In this document: positions 1 through 11,530 of the stretch, piece after piece | Layout of the letters: every line of letters begins with the position of its first letter | Numbering within the stretch: the stretch's first letter is position 1 | DNA from: Nematostella vectensis | Taxonomy: Eukaryota > Cnidaria > Anthozoa > Actiniaria > Edwardsiidae | Length of the DNA stretch: 64,000 bases | NCBI RefSeq assembly: GCF_932526225.1 | Contig: NC_064047.1 | Coordinates: 8,228,994 to 8,292,993 of the forward strand | Reading direction: 5' to 3' | The notes under the pieces: model-generated | Told to the model about the DNA's origin: nothing | Database searches by the model: none | The model's input: the letters and a program-made list of their open reading frames with translations, nothing else | Made by a program: the position numbers and the translations under genes

Positions 1-2580
1 CGGACTATTTTAATTACATAAGTAAATACTTTGTTACTAATGCAGTTTCTAAAAACAAATTACAGCGAATGAGTATTCATTTATGAAATTAACATCCGGC
101 AAGCCCGAGCTCGAATGAAAAGGAGAATTACTAAACCGCAGATGCATAATTTGTGTTTTATTGGCGCGTTAATGATCGAGGTAATTAGGTCAACACAAAA
201 CGCGACAGAGAACAGCGGGATGGTGTGCAAAAATTGATCATTGCCTCACGCAGGAGTTTTAATAAATGTGATACAAGTACAATTTGATTGGTTGTTTACA
301 TTGTTCATAATTAACAACACTTGGCAGGTGAAACGAATGTAGAGATACAGATAGAGACATTTTTTATATTTTTTTTCCAAGCACTTTTTCGAATTCTAAA
401 TATAAATGTTTTTAATTGTAAACCACAACAGAACATTTTAAGGTCGTATTTTTTTCCATTCTCTCGGATACTTTTAACCTCTTCCTGGGAGACAATAAAT
501 TCGTCACAAGGGCTGGCTATCGCTTGTTACCGCTGTCGTTAACAACAAGTATGGGACCACGTTAGCGCAGTCCTGGGGGTAACTATCCTGAGGATGGATG
601 GGGGTGGGGTGGGGGGTGCTGGGGTAAACGTGACAGGGGAGTCCTCAGTAAATTTTTGATTTGTACATCAGGCTGTTTTTCCTCTTTCTTTGGGGGACGC
701 CATGGATACCTTGGGGGAGGCGATTTACTCTTGCTTGTTTTTTTTCTGTGTTATATGTCGTTACCGAACCGTCAGGGATAAAAAGCAGAGTTTTCCTAAA
801 GCTGAAACCTTTCTACTTTAATGCCCCCCCCCCCCCCCTGCTCATCATATGAAAAATCTTCTGCCGCCATTTCTGTAAAACTACCAGCCTGAGTCACACT
901 AGGCTGTCCAAGAACCACTGAAAGGTACGCAAAGGTCGTATATTGAATGGACGAGAAATCAAGACGCTTTAGTTTGTATCTATAAGCTTAAATATCTTTA
1001 TTGAGTAAGCCCCATGGTTATCATGGAAAATTTAAGCGTTTTAAGCTATGCGAAGACACATTTCAGCTTCAATCATATTTTTGCTTTCTTATCGCTCTAG
1101 AACATTGTAAGTCGAGAATTTCCACGTAATCTTGCAGGAAATTTGTGTTTACTACAATTTTGCTGGCAGCCATCTTGGAAATGGAGCCTAGTCCCTAACG
1201 TTTTAGAATATCACAGGTCTCCCGCGCGCTCGCCCCAAGCTCTTTTACACCATTTAGAAAAAAAACAACAGCCATTGATATGCTTTTTCATCATGTACAT
1301 GGCCAGTAATTGTAATGCAGGCATGAGGAAATAACAAGGTGCAGTCATTAGCCACACCATATACACAAAATCGCGATACTAGAAATAAAATTCCAAACTA
1401 GGTGTTCTTCATATAGCGAAATATAGAGATTGTAGGGGAAGGAAGGGGGCTTTAAAGGTACCCCAGGTGCGATGCGCTGGATTGAGAGAAAAAATTAAAA
1501 TCGTGAGTCTCTTATATCGAGCGGGTCCGCCTAATGGTGGTCCCCTGTACAATGTACCTGTATCCTATTTTTCTATTTTTATTATAAATTCCAAGATCAA
1601 CTCAAAATAAGACATTTATATAAAAAAGAGTACAAAAACCCTCGCCAATCGGGCGGGTTCTTTACACGAGCATGCGAATGTCTCATATCAAACATATTCC
1701 CCACGGATAGTGTGATTCGTTTGCATTGCCTTATATGGTCATTGATGCCCATATTTAGAACAGCTTGGTCAAATTTTTATCTCACTAATCTTGAAAAGCC
1801 TTTAGACCCAGGCCTCCCAGAGATTGACCGAGCGGGTTTGAAGGTCACCCAAATATTGATATGGTCCCCTCTTCTAGAGGGCATGGAAAAGCCTCGGGGG
1901 TTTACCTCTGTAACATCATTCATTAGGTGAGGTCAAGGCCCAGGATTTCTTTGTTCATTCCAAAAGGGAGTTTAAAGGGGAGTGGTCTAACAGTGACACA
2001 TCTCCGCCCACCGTGCAGAAGAACGCAAAGAGTTGCGATGAATTTTTAAATTTCGTTTCTGCCACAATTCTAGAGTGGGTATCTGCTGGAGTCCTTGCCG
2101 TCTGGGGAGAAGAAGGCACAGTTCCCTCTCCTCACCGCGGGTATTAATGCTTTGTTGCCGGTAGACCAGAATATATACGTGTTTCCCCCGTTTGTACTGA
2201 TTGGCCCTTTTTTGCGTCTTCTGATTGATCAGGCATACGACAGTCCTTTTTCCATTGTCGTTCCTGACATACAGCCGCGTCCGTTTTGGTGGGCACTGCA
2301 AGAAGTTCTTGTCCTGGATCAAGTTATTCTAAGAAGGAAGGGAGAGTCCTCAGTTTTAATTTTTTCCGGTCAGAAGTTCGGTGGATTGGCGCCCTAGACC
2401 GTTGTTGTGGGACTTGTGAGTGTAACTCTGTTTACTGATAGTTGGTTTAGATAGCGTAAATGGGTGTAGATCGTAATTTATTTATAGCTTTGATAACGGA
2501 TAAAGTTATTTTTTGTGATTAAATTGTAATGTCATGGTTGGCTCCCTCAATTTATGTTTTGCAGATGCTTCCCCAAACCC
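1..2580. other. Gene-poor stretch, no supported gene
   Basis: I see no convincing coding region here. Reading frames are short, lack domain-like sequence and are interrupted by low-complexity runs such as the poly-C tract near 825-838. Two overlapping open frames at 1987-2397, one per strand, have no recognisable motif. Because a decayed recombinase ORF begins at 2588, the DNA just upstream may be the 5' part of the same mobile element, but nothing in the sequence fixes its boundary. Confidence 0.5.
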
Positions 2581-2587
2581 CTAGAAT

Positions 2588-3414
2588 ATGGGACCGGCGG
2601 TTAGTTGTCCAGTTTGTAGCTATCCGAATGACGAAACGTTCGCGTTTTGTCAACAATGCGGCTACAGGCGGAAGCAGTTGGCCGTTCAGAAAGGAGGCGT
2701 AAGAAGGTTTCGGTGGATTTGTCTATGACTGATAAACGCCTTGATTCTCTTCGCCACTTCCCAGCGTCAAAAAACTTTTGCAGAGAAATCTAGCCTTCTG
2801 AGAAACTGGAGGGTTTTTTGAGGGTTTTCCCTACCCCGAAATCTGTGATGACGGCGTTGCCATGTGAGATAACCAGGTTTCACGTCTGGGAGGACAAGGG
2901 CGGGAGAACGAATGTCCATTCTACGCGATGCAAGCATCTCGGCGGCGAAGCTAAGACCCGTTGTGCGTACCTCCATAGGATAGCCCCTGGCACGGTTGAT
3001 GCCCTTATTGGGAAATTTCGGTCGATTTTAATGGAGGCAGGCCGGGGAGGGGAATGAAACGAGGTTTTTGGTGTGGTAACCCCGCGGCACACCCCTCGGT
3101 TAATCAGATCCTATCTGCTATAAAAGAGGAACAGGCAAGCGCAAGGGTTTACTCAAAGCAAGCCGTCCGGCTATTTTTTAGTAAGATCACGAAGTTATGT
3201 GTATACCTGCGGGGTCTAGTTTTCGCAGACAAGATAGAAGCTTATCAGCGGTACATTGATGCAAGGGGCTTGGTGTTTTACTGTGTAGATTTGCGATGGT
3301 GGACGATGTTTTCATTTCCGGCACACATTTGGGAAGACGCTCAGGGATATAGGGAAGCAGAATTACATTCAGCATCAAAAAACTGTTCCGATGTGACAGT
3401 CTGATGCGGGTGGA
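2588..3414 (+). pseudogene. Decayed tyrosine-recombinase-like mobile-element ORF (zinc ribbon plus core-binding region)
   Basis: Starting at the ATG at 2588 the translation has a zinc-ribbon-like block with two CxxC pairs (CPVC and CQQC) within about 25 residues. After a frame change it continues through GGRTNVHSTRC, GTVDALIGKFRSIL and, after another frame change near 3054, through GNPAAHPSV, IKEEQASARV and LCVYLRGLVFADKI. This order resembles the zinc-ribbon plus SAM-like core-binding region of tyrosine recombinases carried by Crypton/DIRS-type elements in cnidarian genomes; that match is from memory. The reading switches frame at least twice and contains in-frame stops (near 2790 and 3056), and no catalytic R-H-R-Y part follows. 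It is therefore a dead, truncated copy. The element family is uncertain; that it is a mobile-element remnant is much more secure. Confidence 0.5.
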
Positions 3415-3643
3415 CACTAGGGAGGGGTACCTTTTCTCCGTTCTGGATGCAAAGAATCGAACCGGACAGCCCGTTTGTAGGATCCACAGTAGCTAGTCGT
3501 CTGCCCCTTCATTTGAGCACCGCCGGAATAAATGGAATACACAAAAAACCGTCCCTTTCGGCGACGTAGACGCTCCCGCCCGTTTCAGCTTATCAGCTTG
3601 CACAGCTACTTTCTCATTCGGCCAGCTTTCTTCCATATCTTAA

Positions 3644-4254
3644 GGTAATTCCCTTGAAATAGTTCTACAACAAAGAATTTTTTTAAACTTTGCATAATAA
3701 TATTGAAGTTAAGGGCTTTCAAAAAATGTAATAAAAAGATGGGGGTACCGACCTCGTTTTCACAACAGAGGGGCGTAGAGTTGACGCGTTTTTACTGATC
3801 GCCCGAGGAAAAATCCCAACTTTTAGTTTTCTTAAAGAATGCCTATAGTCTTCAGAAAATTAAGTTCTGTTTTTCGAGCTACGGAAATCCGGTCTCCCAA
3901 ACAATAACCCGTAGTAGCTAACGTTTAAAACAAATCACACTTAAGAGATCGCACTGAAAGACACTGTTTTCTCCACTATTTATACGGTAAAAAGCGCCAT
4001 TTTGAAGTATTTTTACAGCTTTTAAGAGAAAATAAACAAACTTCTACTACCCAACTTTTTTTCTTCTTTCAGTATATAATTTTTTTGTATATATTTAACT
4101 AATAGAGCAAATAAAAACTGGGGGTAACCGACTTCGTTTTTCTGTCAAAGCGATTTTAAGTAAAAAACGCGCGCCTTTTCGAACGAAAATTCGAACGAAC
4201 AGCGCGCGCCACTATGCGCAGAAAGGGTGCGCAGTGCAATTCAAGGGAATTACC
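3644..4254. mobile_element. TTAA-flanked MITE with 15-bp terminal inverted repeats
   Basis: The element begins GGTAATTCCCTTGAA (3644-3658) and ends with the exact reverse complement (4240-4254). Both ends are flanked by TTAA (3640-3643 and 4255-4258), the target duplication typical of piggyBac-type and some other DNA transposons. It is about 611 bp and has no coding capacity, so it would be non-autonomous. Inside, a short stretch around 3739-3765 recurs diverged near 4120-4145, suggesting internal duplication. Assignment to piggyBac rests only on the TTAA. Confidence 0.75.
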
Positions 4255-4504
4255 TTAACTCCACACCATGAGCGGCTTTGCTGGCCAATGGAAATATTCC
4301 ACAGTTTGCACAAGGCTACTCTTGGGCTACACGTGAGGTTCGTTGTAAAAAGGGTACACTATGTGAGCTACACGTGAGGTTCTGTATATAAAAAAAAATC
4401 ACTCCTAACTTTTCCCATACCGGCAACGAACTGGCTGAACCACTTCCATGATATACAGTTATGGATCGAAAGTTCATCGTTTGTTCCAGAGCACATCGAA
4501 TCAA

Positions 4505-5293
4505 ATAAAACAAAAGAAGCAAAGGTAAAAATGTTAACCTGATTTGCTAATTCACTTAACTCATCGATATTACCTTTGGCTTTTATTATAAAGGGAATTT
4601 AAATGGTATTGAATAGCAAAAAAAGACTCTCTTTTAATTTCTCATTTACGTGGCGGGGTATACCAGCCTTTTTCCTATAGAATAAGAAATATCAAATGTG
4701 AATCTATTATTACCATGCCATAAAAGGGGAAATTCTTTCTCGTATATAATGTCCTATAATTGGAGGGATACATTTTTGTTGAATAATGCGCGCATTTCAA
4801 TCCTGTATTACCTACTTTTTACACTATCTTAGTTCAGTTATTATTGTCATATCCCTGACTTAACCTATTTGCCTTTGGTTAGACATTGACCTCGGGGTTT
4901 ACCAAGTCAAACAAAGAAGCAAAGGTAAAAATGTTAACCTGATTTGCTAATTCACTTAACTCATCGATATTACCTTTGGCTATTATAATAAAGGGAATTT
5001 ATATGGTATTGAATAGCAAAAAAAAAGACTCTCTTTTAATTTTTCATTTACGTGGCGGGGTATACCATCCTTTTTTACCTATAAAATAGGAAACATTTAC
5101 AAGAATATGTGTTTTGTATGCCATAAAAGGGGAAATTTTTTATCTTAATGTCCTATAATGGGAGGGATATATTTTGGTTGAATAATGAGAACATTTCAAT
5201 CATGTATTACCTACTTTTTACACGATCTTATTATTGTCATATCCCTGTGTTATGTATTTGCCTTTAGTTAGACATTGACCTCGGGGTTTACCA
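4505..5293. repeat. Tandem duplication of ~400 bp inside the left arm
   Basis: Two copies lie head to tail: each starts near AAAGAAGCAAAGGTAAAAAT (4513 and 4913) and ends with CCTCGGGGTTTACCA (about 4901 and 5292). The right arm of the inverted repeat has only one counterpart, interrupted by foreign sequence around 13447-13855, so the duplication arose in the left arm after the arms formed, or was lost from the right. Confidence 0.75.
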
Positions 5294-6317
5294 GATTCTT
5301 CAGGGTATCGACGGGAGAGAAGAATGACGAATGGGAATTGAGTATCATTTTTGACACGAGGAAGAATTCCAAAACGTAAATCGGGATAAGTTCGTTTTAA
5401 AATGAGAAAAATGCTTGTTTCTGTTATCATTTGAGTAGATGAAAGAAATTATGGTGATTCACTAGCTGCAACGGATTCTAGAAAATCGCATTCTAGAAAA
5501 TCCGTTTTAAAACCGTGTTTGAAAACCAGAATTACGATGTCCTGACACTCGACTTGCTGAACCCGTTTCTAACGTCATGTGTATTCTATTTCTACAGATT
5601 TTTTTATTCGATACCCAACAAGGAAAAAGTTCAATATTCATGAAGAGAAGTAAAAAATCGGTAAGTTCAATAGTCGGACATGCTCATTTGCATTTGCGGC
5701 TCTTTAATAGATATCTTCTAATTAGTATTTTTGCGAACTTTGAGAAAAAATCTGAATATACATTATTTCGATGCTCAGATCGCTTTTGTTTATCCTACGG
5801 GTTTTTTTCTACTACGCATAAAAGAGATTTTACCGATAGTACATACGGACAGTTGAAATTGTGTAAGAAAATTGTTTGATTTCCGAATAAAATCAAATTT
5901 CTCTACATAAATTATGAGTTTAACGAGTATTGATTAAAAGCTGCACAAAACCCAATATTTGAGACTAATAGGTACGCAGAAAGTGTTTTTTTCTTTAAAC
6001 TTGAAATTTATATACTTCCTTGTGTTATGCCAAAATCACTTTTTTCAAATTAAGTAAAAAGTGAAATAAGAATAGCATTTTGAGCTTTTACATATCACTC
6101 TATGATAGTTTGAATAGAATTCATGGATCTTCATTGTATACGGAAAAAATCACTCGTAGCTGACTTATTACACCACACAGTTATAGCAGCTTAAATTTAG
6201 ATATGGCAACCCAATAAAAAGGATTCGACAGAGTCAAGAGTACTGGGGGCGCCTTATTTTCTGGGAGAGACTTATTCTCATCCTATGCTCACAAAACAAG
6301 GGGTGTCTGTCCGACAA

Positions 6318-6605
6318 TATGTTCAATATCTCGATGTGTAGTGTTCCGCATCTCAATGCTTTGTGTTACGTATCTCGATGTGTTGTGTACCGCATCTCAA
6401 TGTTTGGTGTTCCGTATCTCGATGCTTTGTGTTGCGTATCTCGATGTGTTGTGTTCCGCATCTCAGTGCTTTGTGTTCCGTATCTCGATGTGTTGTTTTC
6501 CGCATCTCAATGCTTTGTGTTGCGTATCTCGATGAGTTGTGGTCCACATCTCCATGCTTTGTGTTACGTATCTCGATGTGTTGTGGTCCGCATTTCGATG
6601 CTTTT
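6318..6605. repeat. 22-bp satellite array, left arm copy
   Basis: Alternating 22-bp units built around CGATGTGTTGTGTTCCGCAT and CAATGCTTTGTGTTCCGTAT run through this stretch. It is the reverse complement of the array at 10815-11348. The units are free of stop codons in several frames on both strands, which explains the long Cys/Ser/Arg-rich open frames here; they are not genes. Confidence 0.85.
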
Positions 6606-6920
6606 TGTTACGTATGTTACGTACGTACACATGGGGATGTGTTTTTTCCTCATCTCAATGCTTTGCAATGCAATGCGTTTAGACCCTAAGACATAGCACT
6701 TAAAACAAACGAATTATCAGTTTTCTGAATAATATTTACAAGTTTTGGATGTCACTGTGATAAGACAGAACAATAGAAATTTTGTTTGGCAAATCTGCTA
6801 AAGTGGCCACGGTAGCGTGCGTTGCATTGTAAAGAAGCTCCGAACTGTGACGAGAGAATGAATATGGATAAAGTTGACTAGAAAAGTCTTCATGATCTCA
6901 ATGGGGAAAAAGAAATAATA

Positions 6921-7468
6921 AAAAAAAGGCTTTTTTAATGCAGTGACAATATGCCCGACAGTCGGGAAAGGTCCTCAATGGACTAAATGCCCAACACTGT
7001 CGGACATCTTGTCCATTGTAGCCCTTTCCCGACAGCATATAGTAACTTTGATAACGATTTTACAGTGTATTTAATCAAGGGAAAACGTCCAATTCCGACG
7101 AAAAAGCTCAATTCAGATTCGCTTGCCCTTTCTCAACAAATATACAATATTTTGAACTCACTAGGTCGACGATATTTTCGTAAAATAAGAACTGCCGACA
7201 TTTAGCAGCATGTTGAAGAAAATTCCCAAGTGACACCAAAATTACGATATCATAGCGTAAATAGGGGAAAACATTCACTACCGACAACAAAGCTTAATTC
7301 AGATTTTCTTGCCCTTTCTCAGCTAATATAGAATACTTCTAACTCACTAGGTCAATAATTTGCTTGGTTATTTGAAGAAATTGAAAACTGTTGGGCCTTT
7401 AGTCCATTGATGAATTTTTCCGATTGTCGGGAATATAGCCACTGCGTTTTTTAAAGCCTTTTTTTCTT
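6921..7468. mobile_element. MITE with ~70-bp terminal inverted repeats
   Basis: The left end (poly-A, GGC, then GCAGTGACAATATGCCCGAC, followed by a stretch ending in CCCAACA near 6993) matches the reverse complement of the right end (from CTGTTGGGC near 7388 to AAAGCCTTTTTTTC near 7468). Between the ends two copies of a ~110-bp segment occur (about 7078-7180 and 7262-7362), recognisable by TTGCCCTTTCTCA and AACTCACTAGGTC. No coding potential is seen. It lies immediately downstream of the zinc-finger gene and inside the large inverted repeat. Confidence 0.65.
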
Positions 7469-7509
7469 CAGAGTTTTGGATTCCTGGTGGAGTCAGGAGA
7501 ATAACGCGT

Positions 7510-8875
7510 TTATCGGTACAACTCCAAGTGTCTGCGCTCGTGAACACGGCAGTTGCCAGCTTGGTTAAACGCTTTGGAGCAGGACTGGCAGCGATATGGC
7601 TTCACTTGTGTATGTATCCTTATGTGGGCCTGGATTAAGAGAAAGACTTCGTTTGCAAGGTTCCCTAGTTATAAAGAATGTAAGGCACTCATAATAGGGA
7701 GGGGAGGGTACATTTTCTACATCCGCACCTTGTACCTTCAAACCAACCGCTCACAAAAATACACAAATTTTCCCCCAAGTTTTTCACGCATTGCTAAAGG
7801 TCTCTTAGGTATTTTAGAGTACTGACTGACGAATTTAACATAATAAAAGACCCACCTTGAGATAATGCTTGCGCTTTAGCTTCATACCGCACACGGGACA
7901 CCAGACAGGGTTGGGCGGGGGCTTCCTTGTTGGCGTCTCTCCGCCATTCCACTCCTCGTGAACAGACCTACTGTTGTTTGGAACGGTTCGTCCATCTCCA
8001 GGCGGGAAGTCGCCAGCGCCACTTTGGTAAAAGTAGCCATAACCTTGCCGTGACGATTCATTGTCATTTGGGAAAGCACGGTTAGTAGTATTATCTCCAG
8101 CTTGGTAAGTGCTTCGTATGCACGATTTACTGGGGATATGCGATGGGCCAAACGACCGAATTAGTGACGGAACGCTCACTTCTGGCTCGCAGTAAGAACC
8201 CGTGACTTCTTGTGGCACTAGATACTCTATATAAGACCTATACAGAGAAGCATTGTCAAAGCCAACGTCTTGGATTTGGTATGGGTAAGGATTCCATACG
8301 TCGTGGTACTGGAGTTGGTAGTGGTTCCTCGCAGCTCTGCCTGAATGAAATGCTGACGCTTGCGAGATGTAGGAACAGGACCCGGAACCGTCTTCGCTGG
8401 ATCCGGAATACTGCAATTCGTCTTCTGGGGTGTTTTCTTGGGGACTCAAACCTTCATGCTCCTGAGGGCTTCCGTTGGTGCCGCGTTGGGGACTAGATAG
8501 ATCGCTGGGTGGGCATTTCACTTAGTCACGAAGGGTGATAACGCACCAATCACGATAAGGTCTTCTCTCTTGATTGTTCAGGAAGCCGTTACAGATTACT
8601 GTCTGCTCCAACGGCGTAGACATTTCTTTTCTCGGCGTAGACAATTCTTTGTTGTCTTTAATGCCAGGGCAGCATTTTTTATTTGTATTGTTAACATTTT
8701 GGAAGTCTTTATTCCTTACAATGACTGGTATTGGTGTTCCCTTCTGAAAGCTTGCACTATACTGGGACAGAGCGTTATTCCAGTATTCGTAGAGAATACG
8801 AGACGCTTCATGTTCTTCATAAGATGCTTCGTGTTGGTGCGTCTCAAAGCGATGTTCCTTTGTATTGAGTTCCAT
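7510..8875 (-). CDS. C2H2 zinc-finger protein, two terminal fingers (gene model uncertain)
   Basis: The last exon is 7629-7510 (stop TAA at 7512-7510). The upstream exon ends at 7856 with a GTGGGT donor, and the acceptor at 7631-7630 follows a pyrimidine tract. Joined, they give a finger beginning WCPVCGMKLK and ending AHIRIHT, the linker QVKPYRC, and a second finger CQSCSKAF...HERRH, then ELYR and stop. Splitting a finger inside its helix is common in this class. Upstream is a long Ser/Pro/Gly/Tyr-rich low-complexity region (8521-7860), then an acidic/polar stretch from an ATG at 8875. These two blocks are in the same frame but separated by a TAA at 8524-8522, so a short unrecognised intron (acceptor perhaps CCCACCCAG near 8500) or a disabling mutation must be invoked. 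The frame at 9252-8980 (starts MHHTQPLNET, acidic) may be an earlier exon. A DNA-binding role is likely; targets are unknown. The gene sits inside the large inverted repeat. Confidence 0.55.
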
Positions 8876-8979
8876 TGATTCTACCTTATCACCAATATAT
8901 GTATTATCTGGCAGTTACTGTTTCTTGCTCATAGCGAAGGGATGGTGGTAGGCTACATTAGCAATAGCATTATCATCTG

Positions 8980-9252
8980 CTAAGCCCTGGTTTGAAGTTG
9001 ACGGTTTTCCGTTACACGACCACTTGTGCTGCTCTCTATTGTTAGCTCCAAGGTAGGTACTGGATCGTTGGAGTCACTTGCCTTCGTAAGTCTGGCATGG
9101 CAGGTAAGAGTAGGGTTAAGTTTAGGGTCGTCCTCGTTTTCATTAACCTCACATTTGATGTCAATAGTTTCCTCAGCCTTTCGTTCTTTCATCGTTAATG
9201 GATGGACCGATTTTGAAGTGCACGTTTCATTCAAGGGCTGGGTGTGATGCAT
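8980..9252 (-). CDS. Possible 5' coding exon of the zinc-finger gene
   Basis: An ATG at 9252 opens a 90-codon frame rich in Glu, Thr and Ser (for example EETIDIKCEVNENEDD), a composition like the acidic N-termini of zinc-finger factors. It lies about 100 bp upstream of the next open block on the same strand. A candidate donor GTAACG sits near 9013 and a candidate acceptor near 8882, but I cannot settle the splice phase. No domain is recognised. It could also be a non-coding shadow frame. Confidence 0.3.
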   Translation of the reverse strand: MHHTQPLNETCTSKSVHPLTMKERKAEETIDIKCEVNENEDDPKLNPTLTCHARLTKASDSNDPVPTLELTIESSTSGRVTENRQLQTRA

Positions 9253-9299
9253 CAGGGAGGAAGTTCGCGTCTCTCTCGACCATTCCTTCTGAGGGAACT

Positions 9300-9461
9300 T
9301 AATAATAATAATGATGATTAATTAATAATTAATAAATAATAATGACAATTAATCAAAAATTATAATACTAATACTAATACTAATGCTAATGCTAATGCTA
9401 ATGCTAATGCTAATGCTAATGCTAATGCTAATGCTAATACTGGTGGTGGTGGTGTAAATGA

Positions 9462-9495
<34 letters not shown>

Positions 9496-9540
9496 GATGA
9501 TAATAATATAATGTTGATGATGATGATGTTAATAATAATT
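9300..9540. repeat. Microsatellite cluster: (GCTAAT)n, (GGT)n, (GAT)n
   Basis: A run of TAATAA-type repeats is followed by about a dozen GCTAAT hexamers (roughly 9365-9440), then GGT and GAT trinucleotide runs to about 9530. The adjacent arrays differ in unit but share similar trinucleotides, consistent with slippage from one another. Confidence 0.9.
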
Positions 9541-9682
9541 ATATTCTCAATTTAATTATATTGAATTGTATTTTCAGGTATTTATATAAAAAATAAGTAG
9601 ATATTAAAAAATATGAAAATTCGAAACAAAAAAAACTATGTTTGGCGGGCGGTTGCGTTATCTAGTGCAATGTCTACATTGT

Positions 9683-10790
9683 TAGTGTCCAGTGTTCTTC
9701 TTATGGATCTTTAACCTCTCGTTTCTTTTCATCTCGTGTTGCCTATAGATCTGTTCAGGATTCTGTTCGAGGTAAGAGTCTGCATTTAGGTGGCATACCC
9801 TAACGTCAAAGAATGCCGATCTCTGTCTTTCCCAGAAACCTCGGGCGTGTATATCCAAGCGGGCGTCGGGAGCTCTGTTTGCGCCCCTGTTCAGTGTTTC
9901 TCCAGTTATTTGTTGAAGGTCTGGTGCCACTGCGACATCGTTGCAGACAGTGCGAATAAGCCCACTCCAAGGTCGCGAATATCATCCGTATCGCTGTTAA
10001 ACAAAACCTCCCCTCTTGCATATCATTGCATGGTCTATATAAAACATATCTCCGCACAAACACACATCTTTGGTAGGTCGGAGATCGGCCAGTTGTGCCG
10101 CATCTTAATCGCGTCCCTGTATTCACGCTTGTTAAGATCATAACCCTGATCTTTTATAGGTATTACAGTGAGCCAGCTTGAGGACCCTTTCTCCGACTCT
10201 AGCTTTGCCGCTCTCAGAGATCTTGGCGATAGACTGTTCTAATTGACTTTTCCCTCCCCTTGAGGACCTCGTTTTTCTTAGTTCCCGCGTGGGATTTTGC
10301 GGAACGCATATCTGCCGCATCTGGAGGTTGATGGTTTTGAGCCACTGTCTGTGAGAGTGACTGACGCCTCGTATTCTAAAGATGACAATTCTGATGGATT
10401 TGCGAGGCCCGGTCCCCCCATACGTACTGGAAGTGCGAGTAAGCTGCGTTCGTCTGTAGAGACTTGGTGGTTTGTGATGGCGGGAATCAGCACTTCAATT
10501 ATTGCATACTCAAGTGGCGCAAATAGGTCGGTGATATCGGGGAGAGTTCTTAAAAAGTACGTCCATCGATGACGCATACCAACGGTGAAAGCGGCGTAGC
10601 TCGCCTGAACCCAGTCCTCGACCTTGTCTCCAACATATTCCTCTAGGAAGGACCTGGATCCAAGAGCTGCACCAAGGTGTGGACTTCAGATGTTATGTTG
10701 ATTGCAGTGTTAGCAGATGCCTCTCTTGCAGCATCCTCTCTGTCGGGCTTGGTAATTAACCAGCACTTTTTCGCATTCGGGTATTATCCG
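9683..10790 (-). pseudogene. Decayed retrotransposon: C-terminal end of a reverse transcriptase and downstream domain
   Basis: Reading the minus strand from about 10790: [10 protein letters not shown], then after frame changes [30 protein letters not shown], and further down [19 protein letters not shown] and [14 protein letters not shown]. The LPVRMGG-G-NP block is what follows the palm/thumb of reverse transcriptases in a retroelement family abundant in cnidarian genomes (from memory; the order of blocks fits). The pieces lie in different frames with stops between them, so the copy is dead. No 5' portion (catalytic FADD/YADD box) is present; it is cut off at the satellite beginning at 10815. 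Confidence 0.6.
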
Positions 10791-10814
10791 AGTGCTTGCG
10801 GAAACCGATGCGGA

Positions 10815-11348
10815 AAACGACACATCGAGATACGGAACACAAAGCATTGAGATGCGGAACATAACACATCGAGATACGGAACACAGCACATCGAGATACG
10901 GAAAACAGCACATCGAGATACGGAACACAAAGCATTGAGATGCGGAACATAACACATCGAGATACGGAACACAAAGCATTGAGATGCGGAAAACAACATA
11001 ACGAGATACGGAACACAAAGCATTGAGATGCGGAAAACAACATAACGAGATACGGAACACAATGCATTGAGATGCGGTACACATCACATCGAGATAGGAA
11101 ACAACATAACGAGATACGGAACACAGCACATCGAGATACGGAACACAAAGCATTGAGATGCGGAACACAGCACATCGAGGTACGGAACACATCACATCGA
11201 GATACGGAACACAAGGCATTGAGATGCGGAACACATCACATCGAGATAGGAAACAACATAACGAGATACGGAACACAGCACATCGAGATACGGAACACAG
11301 CACATCGAGATACGGAACACAGCACATCGAGATACGGAACAGAACACA
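10815..11348. repeat. 22-bp satellite array, right arm copy
   Basis: About 24 units alternate between forms containing CATCGAGATACGGAACACA and CATTGAGATGCGGAACA. It is the reverse complement of the left-arm array at 6318-6605 and roughly twice as long. All long open frames in it (both strands) are artefacts of a stop-free repeat. Confidence 0.9.
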
Positions 11349-11512
11349 TTGTCGGACAGAAACCCGTTATCGACACTGTAGCAACTTGTTCTGTGGAAGT
11401 CTTACCTGGGTGGGACAAGATGAGAATAAGTCTCTCCCAGTAAATAATGCGCCCCCAGTACTCTTGACTCTCTCTAATCCGGTGGAATGGCGCACGCTGA
11501 TTGGCTGTTGAG

Positions 11513-11530
11513 CGGTCCGGATCCGGACCG
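11513..11530. other. 18-bp perfect palindrome
   Basis: CGGTCCGGATCCGGACCG is identical to its own reverse complement. It lies just outside the satellite in the right arm, 13 bp downstream of an ATTGG (inverted CCAAT) motif at 11499. It could be a protein-binding site or a chance GC-rich palindrome; nothing adjacent decides. Confidence 0.5.

Noticed and set aside
3449-3470. tRNA B-box-like GGTTCGATTC on the minus strand
   Set aside because: No matching A box at a suitable distance and no cloverleaf can be drawn; it lies in mobile-element debris.
10710-11327. 205-codon Cys-rich frame in the satellite
   Set aside because: The 22-bp satellite is stop-free in several frames on both strands; no signal peptide or domain.
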